From the NCBI GenBank assembly GCA_015057625.1, contig SVDZ01000002.1, positions 252,865-316,864 of the forward strand: a DNA stretch of 64,000 nt. Direction: 5' to 3'. Below are positions 16,434 to 26,077 of this stretch, piece after piece. The notes under the pieces are model-generated. The model saw nothing but the letters and a program-made list of their open reading frames with translations, made no database searches and was not told where the DNA came from. A program made the translations under genes and the position numbers. The DNA comes from Lachnospiraceae bacterium (lineage in GTDB: Bacteria > Bacillota > Clostridia > Lachnospirales > Lachnospiraceae). Position 1 is the stretch's first letter; each line of letters starts with the position of its first letter.

Positions 16434-17658
16434 TTCTTATATAGAGTTATTGGTGTTTAATGATGAAAAGCAAGTTATAAATAACTTAAAAAAATACAAA
16501 GTGGTGGCAAAGAATGTAATTATAAAGAAAAATGAAGGTATTGGGATGAGGATTCCCTTGGATGATTATGATTTTTTACTAAAAGTGGGAATTCTTAATA
16601 AAAATAATCATTTGATTAAAAGTGTGAGTAAATCTATCAGACTATTTATTTTATTTAGGAGAAATATTGGCTATTTCATAAATTGCATAATTTTTATATT
16701 CATAATACATATGTGTTCCGCATTTGTGTGGAGAATATCTTTTGAGGGAAACAGCAGAATAACAGATAATCAATTGGTAAACTTTTTAGAACAGAATAAT
16801 GTGGAGACCGGAATTAGGAAAAATAAGATAAAATGTAATGAAATAGAGGAAATGTTAAGGAAAAAATTTGATTTTGTCACATGGACATGTGCTGAAATCA
16901 AAGGAACTAATCTGATAATTCATATTAAAGAAAATACAGTAAATAATGTGAATAATGATGAAAATAATAACAATCCGAATAAAGATAATAATAACAGCAA
17001 TAAAAAGCCTTCTGACATCGTTTCTATTAGTAACTCGCAAGTTCAATCTATTATTGTCAGAAGTGGTGTTCCAATGGTAAAGAAAGGGGACATTGTAAAA
17101 CAGGGAGATGTTCTTATATCAGGGACGAATGTAGTGACAAATGAGTTTGGCGAAGAAACAGGCAAGACTTATTTGCAGGCAGATGGAGATGTTGTAGGGA
17201 AAACAGTCTATTATTATAATTCATCTTTTGATAGAAGCATTATTAGAAGAAAAGTGATAAAGAGGGGAAAGGGCTTTTATTATTTGACTTTTGGCAGTAA
17301 ATATATTGCTTTCAAGCCCGTTGAAAATAATGAGTATGAAATCTGCGAGAGAAGACAATTAAAACTTTGGAATGCTTTCTATATACCTTTGTATCTGTGC
17401 TATAAAAATAAATATTCATATGTCGAAAAAGAAGAACTTATGAGTGAAAATGAAACAAAGATGTTAGCTGAGAAAAAAGTGGCAGATATTTTGGAGGGCA
17501 TGAGAGAAAAAAGGGTGCAGATTTTACAAAAAGGTGTTAATATATACGTGGGGAAAAAGCAATGTTCTATTAAAGGAACGATTACAATACTTGAACCCCT
17601 GGGTAAAAAAACTAAAATTCAAAAAGAAGGGATAACTACGTCAAATGAGCGTGATTGA
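16414..17658 (+). CDS. yqfD: Sporulation protein YqfD
   Basis: 414-residue YqfD-family membrane protein, a partner of YqfC in spore formation with unknown mechanism. A single strong transmembrane segment (about residues 85-105) is followed by the family segment RISFEGNSRITDNQLVNFL, a low-complexity Asn-rich insert (about 172-200) and a long extracytoplasmic region. Starts inside the end of yqfC with GGAG six bases before the ATG and overlaps phoH by 14 bases, so yqfC-yqfD-phoH-ybeY are tightly coupled. Confidence 0.9.
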   Translation: MKLNFLDSYIELLVFNDEKQVINNLKKYKVVAKNVIIKKNEGIGMRIPLDDYDFLLKVGILNKNNHLIKSVSKSIRLFILFRRNIGYFINCIIFIFIIHMCSAFVWRISFEGNSRITDNQLVNFLEQNNVETGIRKNKIKCNEIEEMLRKKFDFVTWTCAEIKGTNLIIHIKENTVNNVNNDENNNNPNKDNNNSNKKPSDIVSISNSQVQSIIVRSGVPMVKKGDIVKQGDVLISGTNVVTNEFGEETGKTYLQADGDVVGKTVYYYNSSFDRSIIRRKVIKRGKGFYYLTFGSKYIAFKPVENNEYEICERRQLKLWNAFYIPLYLCYKNKYSYVEKEELMSENETKMLAEKKVADILEGMREKRVQILQKGVNIYVGKKQCSIKGTITILEPLGKKTKIQKEGITTSNERD

Positions 17659-18652
17659 AAATATAATAGATATTCCTACAGAACATCAGAAAAATGTATT
17701 TGGACAGTTTGACGCATATATCAAGAAGATTGAACGTACTTTGCATGTGACAATCATTGCCAGAGATTCAGAATTGAAGATTATAGGTGGTGAAAAAAGT
17801 GCGCAGAGAGCGCGTAATGTATTTGAACAGCTTATTGAATTGTCAAAGAGAGGAAACGAGATTACAGAGCAGAATGTAGATTATGCGATTTCATTGTGTT
17901 TTGATGATAAGGAAGAGGCCTTGATCGAGTTAGACAGTGATATTATTTGCAGAACTTCAATGGGAAAACCGGTAAAACCAAAAACTATCGGTCAGAAGAG
18001 ATATGTAGATAGCATCAGAGATAAGATGATTGTGTTCGGTATTGGACCTGCCGGAACAGGAAAGACTTATCTTGCCATGGCTATGGCTGTCACTGCACTT
18101 AAAAATAATGAAGTGGCAAAAATTATATTGACCAGACCGGCCATTGAAGCCGGAGAAAATCTTGGATTTCTTCCGGGAGATCTCCAGAGTAAGGTTGATC
18201 CTTATTTGAGGCCACTGTATGATGCCTTGTATCAGATTATGGGCGCCGACAGCTTTATTCACAATTCAGAAAAAGGAATAATTGAAGTAGCGCCTCTTGC
18301 ATATATGAGAGGAAGAACTCTTGATAATGCATTTATTATTCTTGACGAGGCACAAAATACTACACCGGCACAGATGAAGATGTTTCTTACAAGAATCGGT
18401 TTTGGTTCGAAGGTTATTATTACCGGAGATAAGACGCAGAAAGATCTTCCTGCAAATGTGGTGTCAGGTTTAGATGTTGCCATTAAAGTCCTGGACAAGG
18501 TAGAGGATATTGGCTTTATTTATCTTGACAATAATGATGTGGTGAGACATCCACTGGTTCAAAAGATAGTCAAGGCTTATGAAGATTATGACAGAAAACA
18601 AAACGACAGAAAAAAGATAAAGGAAAGGAACGATAGAGGGAATCAGAGATGA
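17645..18652 (+). CDS. PhoH-like ATPase (PhoL type)
   Basis: 335 residues with Walker A GPAGTGKT at 134-141 and a Walker B/DEAQN segment (IILDEAQNT, about 233-241), typical of PhoH/PhoL proteins. These are cytoplasmic ATPases thought to work with YbeY in RNA metabolism. An N-terminal KH-like region is plausible. Its stop overlaps the ybeY start (ATGA), the same pairing as in many bacteria. Confidence 0.93.
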   Translation: MSVIENIIDIPTEHQKNVFGQFDAYIKKIERTLHVTIIARDSELKIIGGEKSAQRARNVFEQLIELSKRGNEITEQNVDYAISLCFDDKEEALIELDSDIICRTSMGKPVKPKTIGQKRYVDSIRDKMIVFGIGPAGTGKTYLAMAMAVTALKNNEVAKIILTRPAIEAGENLGFLPGDLQSKVDPYLRPLYDALYQIMGADSFIHNSEKGIIEVAPLAYMRGRTLDNAFIILDEAQNTTPAQMKMFLTRIGFGSKVIITGDKTQKDLPANVVSGLDVAIKVLDKVEDIGFIYLDNNDVVRHPLVQKIVKAYEDYDRKQNDRKKIKERNDRGNQR

Positions 18653-19152
18653 CAGTTTTTATGGAAAAAGAATATGATTTAGAACTGCCTTTTGATAAGA
18701 GACAGGTTATAGAATCTGTAGTTAATGAGGCGGTTTCTTACGTTGATTGCCCTTATGAAGTTGAAGTGTGTGTTACTTTGACTGATAATGAAGGAATAAG
18801 AGAACTCAATGCACAGCAGCGTGATATAGATAAAGCTACTGACGTGTTGTCTTTTCCTATGATTGAGTATGATACGCCAGGTGATTTTTCGGGGATTGAA
18901 GATGATATTTCCAATTTTAATCCTGAAACCGGAGAATTAATACTTGGTGATATTGTTATATCTCTCGACAAGGTTGTATCGCAAGCAGAGGAATATAATC
19001 ATTCAACCAAGAGAGAATTTGCTTTTTTAGTTGCTCACAGTATGCTTCATTTATTCGGATATGATCATATGGAAGAAGATGAGCGTATTGAGATGGAACA
19101 AAAGCAGGAGGAGATACTTAAAAACATCAATATTACCAGAGAGGATAGTTGA
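18649..19152 (+). CDS. ybeY: Endoribonuclease YbeY (16S rRNA maturation)
   Basis: Metal-dependent RNase involved in 16S rRNA 3' end maturation and ribosome quality control. The zinc motif HSMLHLFGYDH gives His130, His134 and His140, and the family segment ATDVLSFPM is near residue 64. 167 residues. Starts in a four-base overlap with the phoH stop. In many Firmicutes dgkA, cdd and era follow; here a DUF3048 gene comes before cdd and dgkA is absent from the window. Confidence 0.95.
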   Translation: MTVFMEKEYDLELPFDKRQVIESVVNEAVSYVDCPYEVEVCVTLTDNEGIRELNAQQRDIDKATDVLSFPMIEYDTPGDFSGIEDDISNFNPETGELILGDIVISLDKVVSQAEEYNHSTKREFAFLVAHSMLHLFGYDHMEEDERIEMEQKQEEILKNINITREDS

Positions 19153-19206
19153 TTTTAGGAACTTCTCAAAATCAAAAATAACGAACAGAAGGTAGGTATT
19201 ATTACA

Positions 19207-20322
19207 ATGAACAACATTATTGATTTTTGCAAGAAACACAAGATTCAGGTAATAGGAGGGGCAGTGGCTACGGTACTGATTATTGGTATCATCGTAGTAG
19301 CTGCAGTTATGAGTAATAAAGAAAATGTTGAGGTTGAAACAGAGGAGACAACTACAGTAGTTGAAACTACAACACAGGAAGAAACTACAACAGCTGAAAC
19401 GGAATCACTTCCGGCTAGTAAACTTACAGGTGAACCGGTTTCAGAAAAAATAGCAAAGAGAAGACCGGTTGCGGTTATGATTAACAATATTTCAGATTCT
19501 CTTCCACAGTACGGAATCGAGAAAGCCGGAGTTATCTATGAATGTCCTGTAGAAGGTGGAATCACAAGACTTATGGCTTTATTCGATGACTACAGCAAAC
19601 TTAACAGAATTGGTTCAATCAGAAGCTGTAGAATATATTATTGTTATTTTGCCCTTGAGTGGGATGCTATTTATTGCCACTTTGGTCAGTCAAAATATGC
19701 CGTTGATTTCCTTCATTCAGGAAATATTGATAATGTAAGTGCATACAACGCTCCAAGTTTCTATTTCCAGACATCAGACAGATATGCTCCACACAATACA
19801 TTTATCAATACAAAGGGTGTGGACGGTGCAATAAAAGCATTGAAGTACAGAAGAAAATATAAAGATGGATATGAGGGACATTTCCAGTTTGCAGAAAAAG
19901 AAAATCCTATTATTTTATCAGAAGGAACTGCCGCAAAAACAATTGAAATTGATTACCCTCACAATCATCCGGTATTCCAGTATGATAAATCATCAGGAAC
20001 ATACTTAAGATCTCAGCTTGGACAGAAACATATTGATAAAAATACAGGTCATCAATTAGCGTTTAAGAATGTACTTATTCAGTTTGTTGATACTGCCATT
20101 TATCCTGATGGAAAGAGTATCGATATGACAGTGACAGGAAAAGGTGAAGGCTACTATATCACAAACGGAAATGCTGTGAAGATTAAATGGAGCAAATCTA
20201 AAAAAGCTTCAGGTCAGACAAAGTACGTAAACGCCGAAACAGGTGAGGATATTGTGCTCAACCAAGGAAAAACTTTTGTTTGTGTAGTTGGAAATAAAAC
20301 TGCTGTCAATATTTCTGAATAA
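19207..20322 (+). CDS. DUF3048 (YerB-like) membrane-anchored protein
   Basis: 371 residues. A transmembrane segment or uncleaved signal (about 13-36) is followed by a Thr/Glu-rich linker (TTTVVETTTQEETTTAETE, about 48-66) and the DUF3048 domain: RPVAVMINNISDSLPQYG (about 85), then the second half from about 250. Unlike Bacillus YerB, no lipobox cysteine is present, so it is anchored by the N-terminal helix. Family function is unknown; its location outside the membrane is inferred. Lies between ybeY and cdd. Confidence 0.88.
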   Translation: MNNIIDFCKKHKIQVIGGAVATVLIIGIIVVAAVMSNKENVEVETEETTTVVETTTQEETTTAETESLPASKLTGEPVSEKIAKRRPVAVMINNISDSLPQYGIEKAGVIYECPVEGGITRLMALFDDYSKLNRIGSIRSCRIYYCYFALEWDAIYCHFGQSKYAVDFLHSGNIDNVSAYNAPSFYFQTSDRYAPHNTFINTKGVDGAIKALKYRRKYKDGYEGHFQFAEKENPIILSEGTAAKTIEIDYPHNHPVFQYDKSSGTYLRSQLGQKHIDKNTGHQLAFKNVLIQFVDTAIYPDGKSIDMTVTGKGEGYYITNGNAVKIKWSKSKKASGQTKYVNAETGEDIVLNQGKTFVCVVGNKTAVNISE

Positions 20323-20361
20323 TAGTTACAGAGTTGTAGTTGCAGTTTTTTGAGGGAATTT

Positions 20362-20760
20362 ATGGAAAAAATGATTTCGGATAAAGAATTATGTGAAATA
20401 GCTGTCAATATTCAAAAAAATGCGTATGCACCTTACTCTGAGTTCAGAGTAGGTGCCGCGCTTTTGTGTAAAGATGGCTCAGTTTATACCGGTGTTAATA
20501 TTGAAAATGCATCTTTCGGTGCTACGATTTGTGCAGAGAGGTGTGCTATTTTTAAAGCAGTTTCCGATGGGAAGAAAGATTTTGTTAAAATAGCAATCAC
20601 GTCTTCTTCAAATGATTTTACAATGCCATGTGGTATGTGCAGACAGGTTATGTCTGAATTTATGGAGGATGGAGCAGTTATAGTCACAAACGGCAAAGAG
20701 ATTAAAAGTTTTAAGGTGTCTGAATTATTGCCGGGAAGTTTTAGTTTTAAAAAAGAATAA
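20362..20760 (+). CDS. cdd: Cytidine deaminase
   Basis: Deaminates cytidine and deoxycytidine in pyrimidine salvage. Zinc ligands and catalytic Glu are visible: Cys57-Ala-Glu59 (TICAER) and Cys90/Cys93 (PCGMC). The substrate motif AYAPYSEFRVGAAL is at about 21-34. 132 residues, typical of the tetrameric form. A TTG at 20350 is in frame, but the ATG at 20362 has GAGGG five bases upstream and is preferred. Confidence 0.96.
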   Translation: MEKMISDKELCEIAVNIQKNAYAPYSEFRVGAALLCKDGSVYTGVNIENASFGATICAERCAIFKAVSDGKKDFVKIAITSSSNDFTMPCGMCRQVMSEFMEDGAVIVTNGKEIKSFKVSELLPGSFSFKKE

Positions 20761-20801
20761 AATAATAAAAAATGCAGAAAATATATGAAAAGGAGTTTGT
20801 T

Positions 20802-21140
20802 ATGAAACGAAAAACATATATTTTCTGCTTTGTTGCGTTAATAATTCTGTTTGTATCAGCGTACTTTGCAGGTACTAAAATAGTAAAAAGAAATCAGATA
20901 AAATATAAGGGGACAGACGGTGAAGCTGTTACTAATGTAGGGGTGACAGTTATTTCTGGATATTGGCTCAGGTTAAAGGATGATTATGTAGTTATATATA
21001 ATTCTAAAGATGAGTATATTGCGAACACAGCAATTTCAACGGATAGTCTGTCGGAGGAAGAAAAACTGATTCTTGAGAATGGAATATACGTGGAGACAGC
21101 AAATGAGCTGTTTAGATATTTAGAATCATATACCAGTTAA
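20802..21140 (+). CDS. Small membrane-anchored protein with BofC-like C-terminal region
   Basis: 112 residues: an N-terminal transmembrane or signal segment (about 5-24) and an extracytoplasmic domain. The end (YVVIYNSKD, then a long acidic helix, then ETANELFRYLESYTS) resembles the C-terminal region of BofC-type proteins common in Clostridia, but the match is by eye. An ATG at 20772 is also in frame; the one at 20802 is preferred for AAAAGGAG at six bases. No function is assigned. It lies between cdd and a flavoprotein gene. Confidence 0.7.
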   Translation: MKRKTYIFCFVALIILFVSAYFAGTKIVKRNQIKYKGTDGEAVTNVGVTVISGYWLRLKDDYVVIYNSKDEYIANTAISTDSLSEEEKLILENGIYVETANELFRYLESYTS

Positions 21141-21157
21141 AAAAGGAGGTGGGCATT

Positions 21158-22384
21158 GTGGAATTGATTGTAATTGGAGCGGGAGCATCCGGACTTCTTG
21201 CGGCCGCAATTTGTTCTTCTAAGGGCGTAAAATGTCAGGTGATTGAACATATGCCTGTATGCGGAAAGAAGATATTGATGACGGGTAATGGAAAATGTAA
21301 TATTACCAATCTTGATATGAGTGAAGACAAATATTATTGCGAAGATAAAACTTTTATTCATGAGACATTGGGGAAAGTATCGCCTAAGGATGTGATAGAC
21401 TTGTTTGAAGGTTTTGGAATGCTCACAAGACAAAGAGATGGATACGTTTATCCAAATTCCGAACAGGCTGCTGCAGTGAATAATTTGCTGCTTAACAGAT
21501 GTAATGAATACGGCGTTGAGTTTCATTGCGAATGTGAAGTGGAAGAGATAGAAAAAACTGATGCGGGATACATGGTGCACACCAACCAAGGTGATTTTGA
21601 GGCTGAGAATATTATTCTTGCTACAGGTGGAATGTCTTATAAGAAGACCGGATCTGACGGTAGTGGATATAGGTTGGCAAAGGAACTTGGACACAGTGTA
21701 AATGCCTGTGTTCCTGCGCTTACGGCACTTATCTGCAGAGAAAAGTATTTTAAAGATATTGCAGGAGTAAGGATAAAAGGTATTGCCAGACTTTATCTTG
21801 ATAAGGATTTGATTGATGAACAACAGGGAGAAATACAATTTACAGATTACGGACTTTCAGGAATCCCGATTTTTAATATGAGTAGAAGGGTGTCTTATTT
21901 GCTTAAAAAGAAAAAACACCCATTTGTATTGGTTGATATGATGCCATCCATGGAAAAGGAAGAGTTGCATTCTTATATAGCAAATATTAAAGAAAAATAT
22001 CCTAAGTCGAAAGTAACAGATTCCCTATCTTACATAGTAAATTCGAAAATGGCAGTGCTCATTACAAAAAATGCCGGAGTGAGTTACTCATCGAAAATGA
22101 TAGATATTAACAATAACCAAATTGATGCGATTATAGATCAAATCAAAGAATTCAGAGGAGATGTAGCCAATATCAAAGGCTTTGATTATTGTCAGGTTAC
22201 TGCAGGAGGAGTTTCCGTAAAAGAAATAAATCCTGAAAACTTTGAGTCAAAATTGTGTGATGGTTTATATATTGCAGGTGAGATGATTGATGTGGACGGC
22301 ATATGTGGAGGATATAACCTTCATTTTGCCTTTGCGGGTGCAATGCTTGCAGCTTGGGATATTATTAAAAATCAAATCAGATAG
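21158..22384 (+). CDS. HI0933/YhiN-family NAD(P)/FAD-dependent oxidoreductase
   Basis: 408-residue flavoprotein. It begins with the FAD-binding Rossmann motif IVIGAGASGLLAAA, then the family segment GKKILMTGNGKCNITN (about 43-58), ATGGMSYKKTGSDGSGY (about 160) and a C-terminal AGEMIDVDGICGGYN (about 373). The family includes BaiN, but its substrates are mostly unknown. The start is taken as GTG at 21158 with AAAAGGAGG eight bases upstream; the GTG at 21149 overlaps that site and is less likely. Confidence 0.88.
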   Translation: MELIVIGAGASGLLAAAICSSKGVKCQVIEHMPVCGKKILMTGNGKCNITNLDMSEDKYYCEDKTFIHETLGKVSPKDVIDLFEGFGMLTRQRDGYVYPNSEQAAAVNNLLLNRCNEYGVEFHCECEVEEIEKTDAGYMVHTNQGDFEAENIILATGGMSYKKTGSDGSGYRLAKELGHSVNACVPALTALICREKYFKDIAGVRIKGIARLYLDKDLIDEQQGEIQFTDYGLSGIPIFNMSRRVSYLLKKKKHPFVLVDMMPSMEKEELHSYIANIKEKYPKSKVTDSLSYIVNSKMAVLITKNAGVSYSSKMIDINNNQIDAIIDQIKEFRGDVANIKGFDYCQVTAGGVSVKEINPENFESKLCDGLYIAGEMIDVDGICGGYNLHFAFAGAMLAAWDIIKNQIR

Positions 22385-22398
22385 AGCGAGAGGAAAAT

Positions 22399-24024
22399 AT
22401 GAATATTCTCAAAATAAATCAGATTAAACTTAGTGTGGAAGAAAATAACATCCACGGTTCCAAAGAAGAATTTAAAAAAAGACTGATTAAAGCAATTTCT
22501 TTAAAAATCGGAATCAGAGAAGATTCAATCAACGAACTCGAAATTGTTAAAAGGTCGATAGATGCACGAAAAAAGCCGGAAATATACTACGTCTATTCGG
22601 TTTTGGTTAAGGTAAAAACTTTCCCTAAAAAAATCTTGAAAAACAGAGATGTTACAGAGATTAAAGAAGTTAGAAAGTATTCCTTCAATGAAATCGGAAA
22701 AGAAAAATTAACTAATAGACCGGTGGTTGTAGGTTTTGGCCCGGCCGGAATGTTTTGTGCTCTTATGCTTGCTGAATACGGTTACAAACCAATTGTATTA
22801 GAGCGTGGAATGCAGGTGGAAGAGAGAATGGAGGCCATTGAAAAGTTCTGGAAAGAGGGAGTTTTAAATACTGAGTCAAACGTCCAGTTTGGAGAGGGTG
22901 GCGCAGGAACTTTTTCTGATGGGAAACTCAATACCTCTGTTAATGATAAACAGCTTAGAAATCAGTTTGTGCTTGAAACTTTTGTCAGATTTGGTGCTAA
23001 TGAAGATATATTGTATGATGCCAAGCCACATATTGGAACAGATGTTTTGAGCAAAGTAGTTAAAAATATGAGGGAGTACATAATCTCAAAGGGTGGCACA
23101 GTCAGATTTAATGCCTTGGTCACGGATTTTCTGATTGAAGATAACTGTGTTAAAGGAGTGTGCATTAATGATAGTGAGACACTTAAAACTGACGTGGTTG
23201 TTTTGGCTGTAGGACACAGCGCCAGAGATACTTTTGAAAAAATGTACAATCTCAAATTTGCCATGGAACCAAAGCCTTTTGCTGTTGGAGTGAGAGTGGA
23301 ACACAGACAGAGTATGATCGATAATTCCATGTATGGGGAAGGCCACAGTAAACTTCTTCCTCCGAGTCCTTACAAACTTACAGGAAAAACCAATGATGGC
23401 AGGCCGGTGTACTCATTTTGCATGTGTCCGGGAGGATATGTAGTTAACGCTTCTTCAGAAGAAGGAAAAATAGCGGTAAACGGAATGAGTTATAACGACA
23501 GAGCCGGAGAAAATGCAAACAGTGCAATTGTGACAGCCATAAATCCGGAGGACTATGATGCAAAATCGCCTCTGGATGGTATGTATTTCCAAAGAAGTCT
23601 TGAGGAAAGTGCGTATAAAGAAGGAAACGGTTTGATTCCTGTTCAGAGACTGGGAGATTATAATACAAATACAGTTACTGTAGAATTTGGTAAAGTTAAG
23701 CCTAACATAAAAGGCAGATATAATATGGCGGATATTAATAATGTGTTCCCTGAATACATAAATAAAGCAGTTAAAGAAGCTATGGAAATGTTTGCTAAGA
23801 ATATAAAAGGATTTAACGATGAAGATACACTGATTTCCGCTGTTGAAAGCAGAACTTCTTCGCCGATTAGAATTAAAAGAAATGAGAATTATATTTCTAA
23901 AAGTCATGATGGCATATATCCTTGCGGAGAGGGCGCCGGCTATGCGGGAGGTATTACTTCTGCGGCTATCGACGGAATAAAAGTATTTGAAGCGATTGCA
24001 AGTAAATACTTTAATGAATTTTAG
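22399..24024 (+). CDS. Uncharacterised FAD-dependent dehydrogenase (COG2509 type)
   Basis: 541 residues. An N-terminal ~95-residue domain with a KRSIDARKKPEIYYVYSV segment precedes the FAD-binding motif VVVGFGPAGMFCALMLAEYG (about 110). QFGEGGAGTFSDGKLNT (about 155-171) and the C-terminal PCGEGAGYAGGITSAAIDG are hallmarks of this family. The cellular substrate is not known. It follows the HI0933-like gene by 14 bases on the same strand, giving two flavoproteins in tandem. Confidence 0.88.
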   Translation: MNILKINQIKLSVEENNIHGSKEEFKKRLIKAISLKIGIREDSINELEIVKRSIDARKKPEIYYVYSVLVKVKTFPKKILKNRDVTEIKEVRKYSFNEIGKEKLTNRPVVVGFGPAGMFCALMLAEYGYKPIVLERGMQVEERMEAIEKFWKEGVLNTESNVQFGEGGAGTFSDGKLNTSVNDKQLRNQFVLETFVRFGANEDILYDAKPHIGTDVLSKVVKNMREYIISKGGTVRFNALVTDFLIEDNCVKGVCINDSETLKTDVVVLAVGHSARDTFEKMYNLKFAMEPKPFAVGVRVEHRQSMIDNSMYGEGHSKLLPPSPYKLTGKTNDGRPVYSFCMCPGGYVVNASSEEGKIAVNGMSYNDRAGENANSAIVTAINPEDYDAKSPLDGMYFQRSLEESAYKEGNGLIPVQRLGDYNTNTVTVEFGKVKPNIKGRYNMADINNVFPEYINKAVKEAMEMFAKNIKGFNDEDTLISAVESRTSSPIRIKRNENYISKSHDGIYPCGEGAGYAGGITSAAIDGIKVFEAIASKYFNEF

Positions 24025-24030
24025 ATGTAA

Positions 24031-24059
24031 TTGTATTTCAATTATCTGTTTTTTATAGT
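24031..24059 (+). promoter_or_regulatory. Candidate sigma-A promoter
   Basis: TTGTAT (24031-24036), 17 bases, TATAGT (24054-24059), about 60 bases before the next gene, in the first gap of this operon longer than 50 bases. Confidence 0.5.
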
Positions 24060-24115
24060 ATTATAGATAAGTAAAAATATGCCATTAATGCATAGTTATT
24101 ATAGGAGTTAACGAG

Positions 24116-25300
24116 ATGAACATTAGATTCTTAGCGCAATCAGAATATTTTAACGGAATACACCTTAAGGATGATATTATTTTAGAAAAAGAATACGAGC
24201 AGGGACCTTTTACCAGTGTGCCTAAGGTGAGATATTTCATTTACAGACTAGAGGATAATGTCAGAACAGAGGTGCTTCCAAGAACTGACAAAGTGGAGGC
24301 CTTTATTATTTCTGAATGTGCATACAGATCAGATTACATATATTTTACAGAATACGATGATCAATATGACGGAACATATCTTTTTAATATCATCAAATAT
24401 AATTTTATAGATGATACATGGACAAAGCTTATTACATTAAAGGATGATATGTCTTATTATCCATACAATAAGCAAATAAAGATTTTTGTGCTTGATGATT
24501 CAAATCTAATCATTCAAAGAGCGATTAAGAGACGAAATCTTCAGGATAATTACGAAGGATTCTTCGAATTTTCATCTATTCTTTTTAATTACAAAGAAAA
24601 TAAGCAGACTCCAATTGTGGACGAAAATCTTTTACTTAACGGTATAGAGTATATTATTCCGTTTACCAACAATACATGCATAATGAAAACGGGTTTTTCA
24701 TTGCTTGAGGAAAACAGATATGCACTTTTGTCAAAGGAGGAAGCTTCGGTAGAATCCCTTATTTTTGTTAATATTTCTCAGTTTATATCGGATTTGCTTT
24801 TACAGCAGCCAAGTATGGTTACCCAGACTATAGATCACGCTTTTTATGATGATACTATATGTTCTGCAAGAATTGTTGACAACTATCTGATTTATTCGAA
24901 AGTTAATTTTGAAAATAAAGAAGAAAAGGTTGTGTTCCAGAATCTTTCTACCAGAGAGAGTATGGAATGCATTAACCAAAACGTTGCTTCAACAAACAGA
25001 CTTGCAAAGACATACATTATAAATGGTCAGCCGCATATCAGAATTGACAAAGAAGATAAAATCGAATTCTTTAATCTTGAAGAAAAAGAGGTATCTATTT
25101 CTTTTAAGAGTGATACAGATATTGTTTATGTCAACAATAATCTTTTTGTTTCTGTCTCGAAAAAGAATGTGTTAGGAAAGACTAAGTACTACCTGAACAT
25201 TCATAAATTCCCATCGACAGATGTGGTTATGACAGAAAAGGGTGAATTTATCGGAGCGGTTGCCTCAGATGATGATACTTCATACATTTTTCTTAAATAG
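24116..25300 (+). CDS. Conserved hypothetical protein, beta-rich
   Basis: 394 residues, no signal peptide or transmembrane segment. I do not recognise the family. The sequence is rich in short beta-strand-like segments spaced about 40-50 residues apart (for example IYFTEYDDQYDGTYLF and LNIHKFPSTDVVM), which would suit a propeller-like fold. It lies alone behind a candidate promoter and directly upstream of DUF896 and the 5-formyl-THF cyclo-ligase gene, with AGGAG eight bases before the ATG. Confidence 0.75.
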   Translation: MNIRFLAQSEYFNGIHLKDDIILEKEYEQGPFTSVPKVRYFIYRLEDNVRTEVLPRTDKVEAFIISECAYRSDYIYFTEYDDQYDGTYLFNIIKYNFIDDTWTKLITLKDDMSYYPYNKQIKIFVLDDSNLIIQRAIKRRNLQDNYEGFFEFSSILFNYKENKQTPIVDENLLLNGIEYIIPFTNNTCIMKTGFSLLEENRYALLSKEEASVESLIFVNISQFISDLLLQQPSMVTQTIDHAFYDDTICSARIVDNYLIYSKVNFENKEEKVVFQNLSTRESMECINQNVASTNRLAKTYIINGQPHIRIDKEDKIEFFNLEEKEVSISFKSDTDIVYVNNNLFVSVSKKNVLGKTKYYLNIHKFPSTDVVMTEKGEFIGAVASDDDTSYIFLK

Positions 25301-25308
25301 GAGTTAAT

Positions 25309-25536
25309 ATGGATACTAAAAAAATAGAAAGAATAAATGAGTTATACAGAAAATCCAAGGCTGAAGGCTTGACTGCGGAGGAAAAGCAGGAACAGCAGAA
25401 ATTAAGAATGGAATACAGAATGGCCATTGTAGGAAATTTGACGGCATCATTAAAAAATGTAAAGATTCAGAATCCGGATGGAACCATTGTTGATGTAAAA
25501 CCAAAGAGTGAAGCAAATGGAAAAGAAGCAAATTAG
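25309..25536 (+). CDS. DUF896 (YnzC-like) small protein
   Basis: 75 residues. The DUF896 signature is clear: IERINELYRKSKAEGLTAEE at the start, KQEQQKLRMEYR, and a C-terminal LKNVKIQNPDG. Mostly helical cytoplasmic protein of unknown role; Bacillus YnzC belongs here. The ATG has TAGGAG eight bases upstream, and its end overlaps the next gene by 20 bases. Confidence 0.92.
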   Translation: MDTKKIERINELYRKSKAEGLTAEEKQEQQKLRMEYRMAIVGNLTASLKNVKIQNPDGTIVDVKPKSEANGKEAN

Positions 25537-26065
25537 AGATTATATTAAAAACATCAGAAAACAGATGGTAGAAGATGAATATCATCAAAAATCAGAAGCA
25601 ATAATGGAAAACCTTTTTTCTCTTGAGTGCGTGTGTAAGGCTGAGATGGTTTATATATACGCCTCCGTACAGCATGAAGTTGATACCTTTCCCATTATTG
25701 AAAAGCTGCTTTTAAGTGGAAAAAGAGTTGCACTTCCAAAAATCAAAGATAAAGAGATGTTTTTTTATGAAATTGATTCAATAGATGATTTGAGGCCCGG
25801 ATATATGAATATACCGGAGCCTTTTATTGAGCGGACACCATCCACCCCGGATGTTATAATTACACCGGGGGTGGCTTTTTCTATAAATGGCGACAGGTTA
25901 GGATATGGCGGTGGATATTACGATCGTTTTTTGTCGGAGGAACTTGTCAGTGTGGCTCTTGCATTTGAGTATCAGATTTTGGAGACTATTCCTGTGGAGG
26001 AGTTTGATAAAAAAGTCAGATGGATTGTTTCTGAAAACAGAATAGTGGAAATAGATAAAAATTAA
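25517..26065 (+). CDS. 5-formyltetrahydrofolate cyclo-ligase
   Basis: Converts 5-formyl-THF to 5,10-methenyl-THF with ATP, recycling a folate storage form. Family motifs: YIYASVQHEVDT (about 44-55), and PGVAFSINGDRLGYGGGYYD (about 121-140), the nucleotide and substrate loop. 182 residues from the ATG at 25517; a GTG at 25508 is also in frame. The gene begins inside the end of the DUF896 gene and probably relies on translational coupling, since the ribosome binding site is weak. Confidence 0.93.
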   Translation: MEKKQIRDYIKNIRKQMVEDEYHQKSEAIMENLFSLECVCKAEMVYIYASVQHEVDTFPIIEKLLLSGKRVALPKIKDKEMFFYEIDSIDDLRPGYMNIPEPFIERTPSTPDVIITPGVAFSINGDRLGYGGGYYDRFLSEELVSVALAFEYQILETIPVEEFDKKVRWIVSENRIVEIDKN

Positions 26066-26077
26066 TTGGAGAATGAA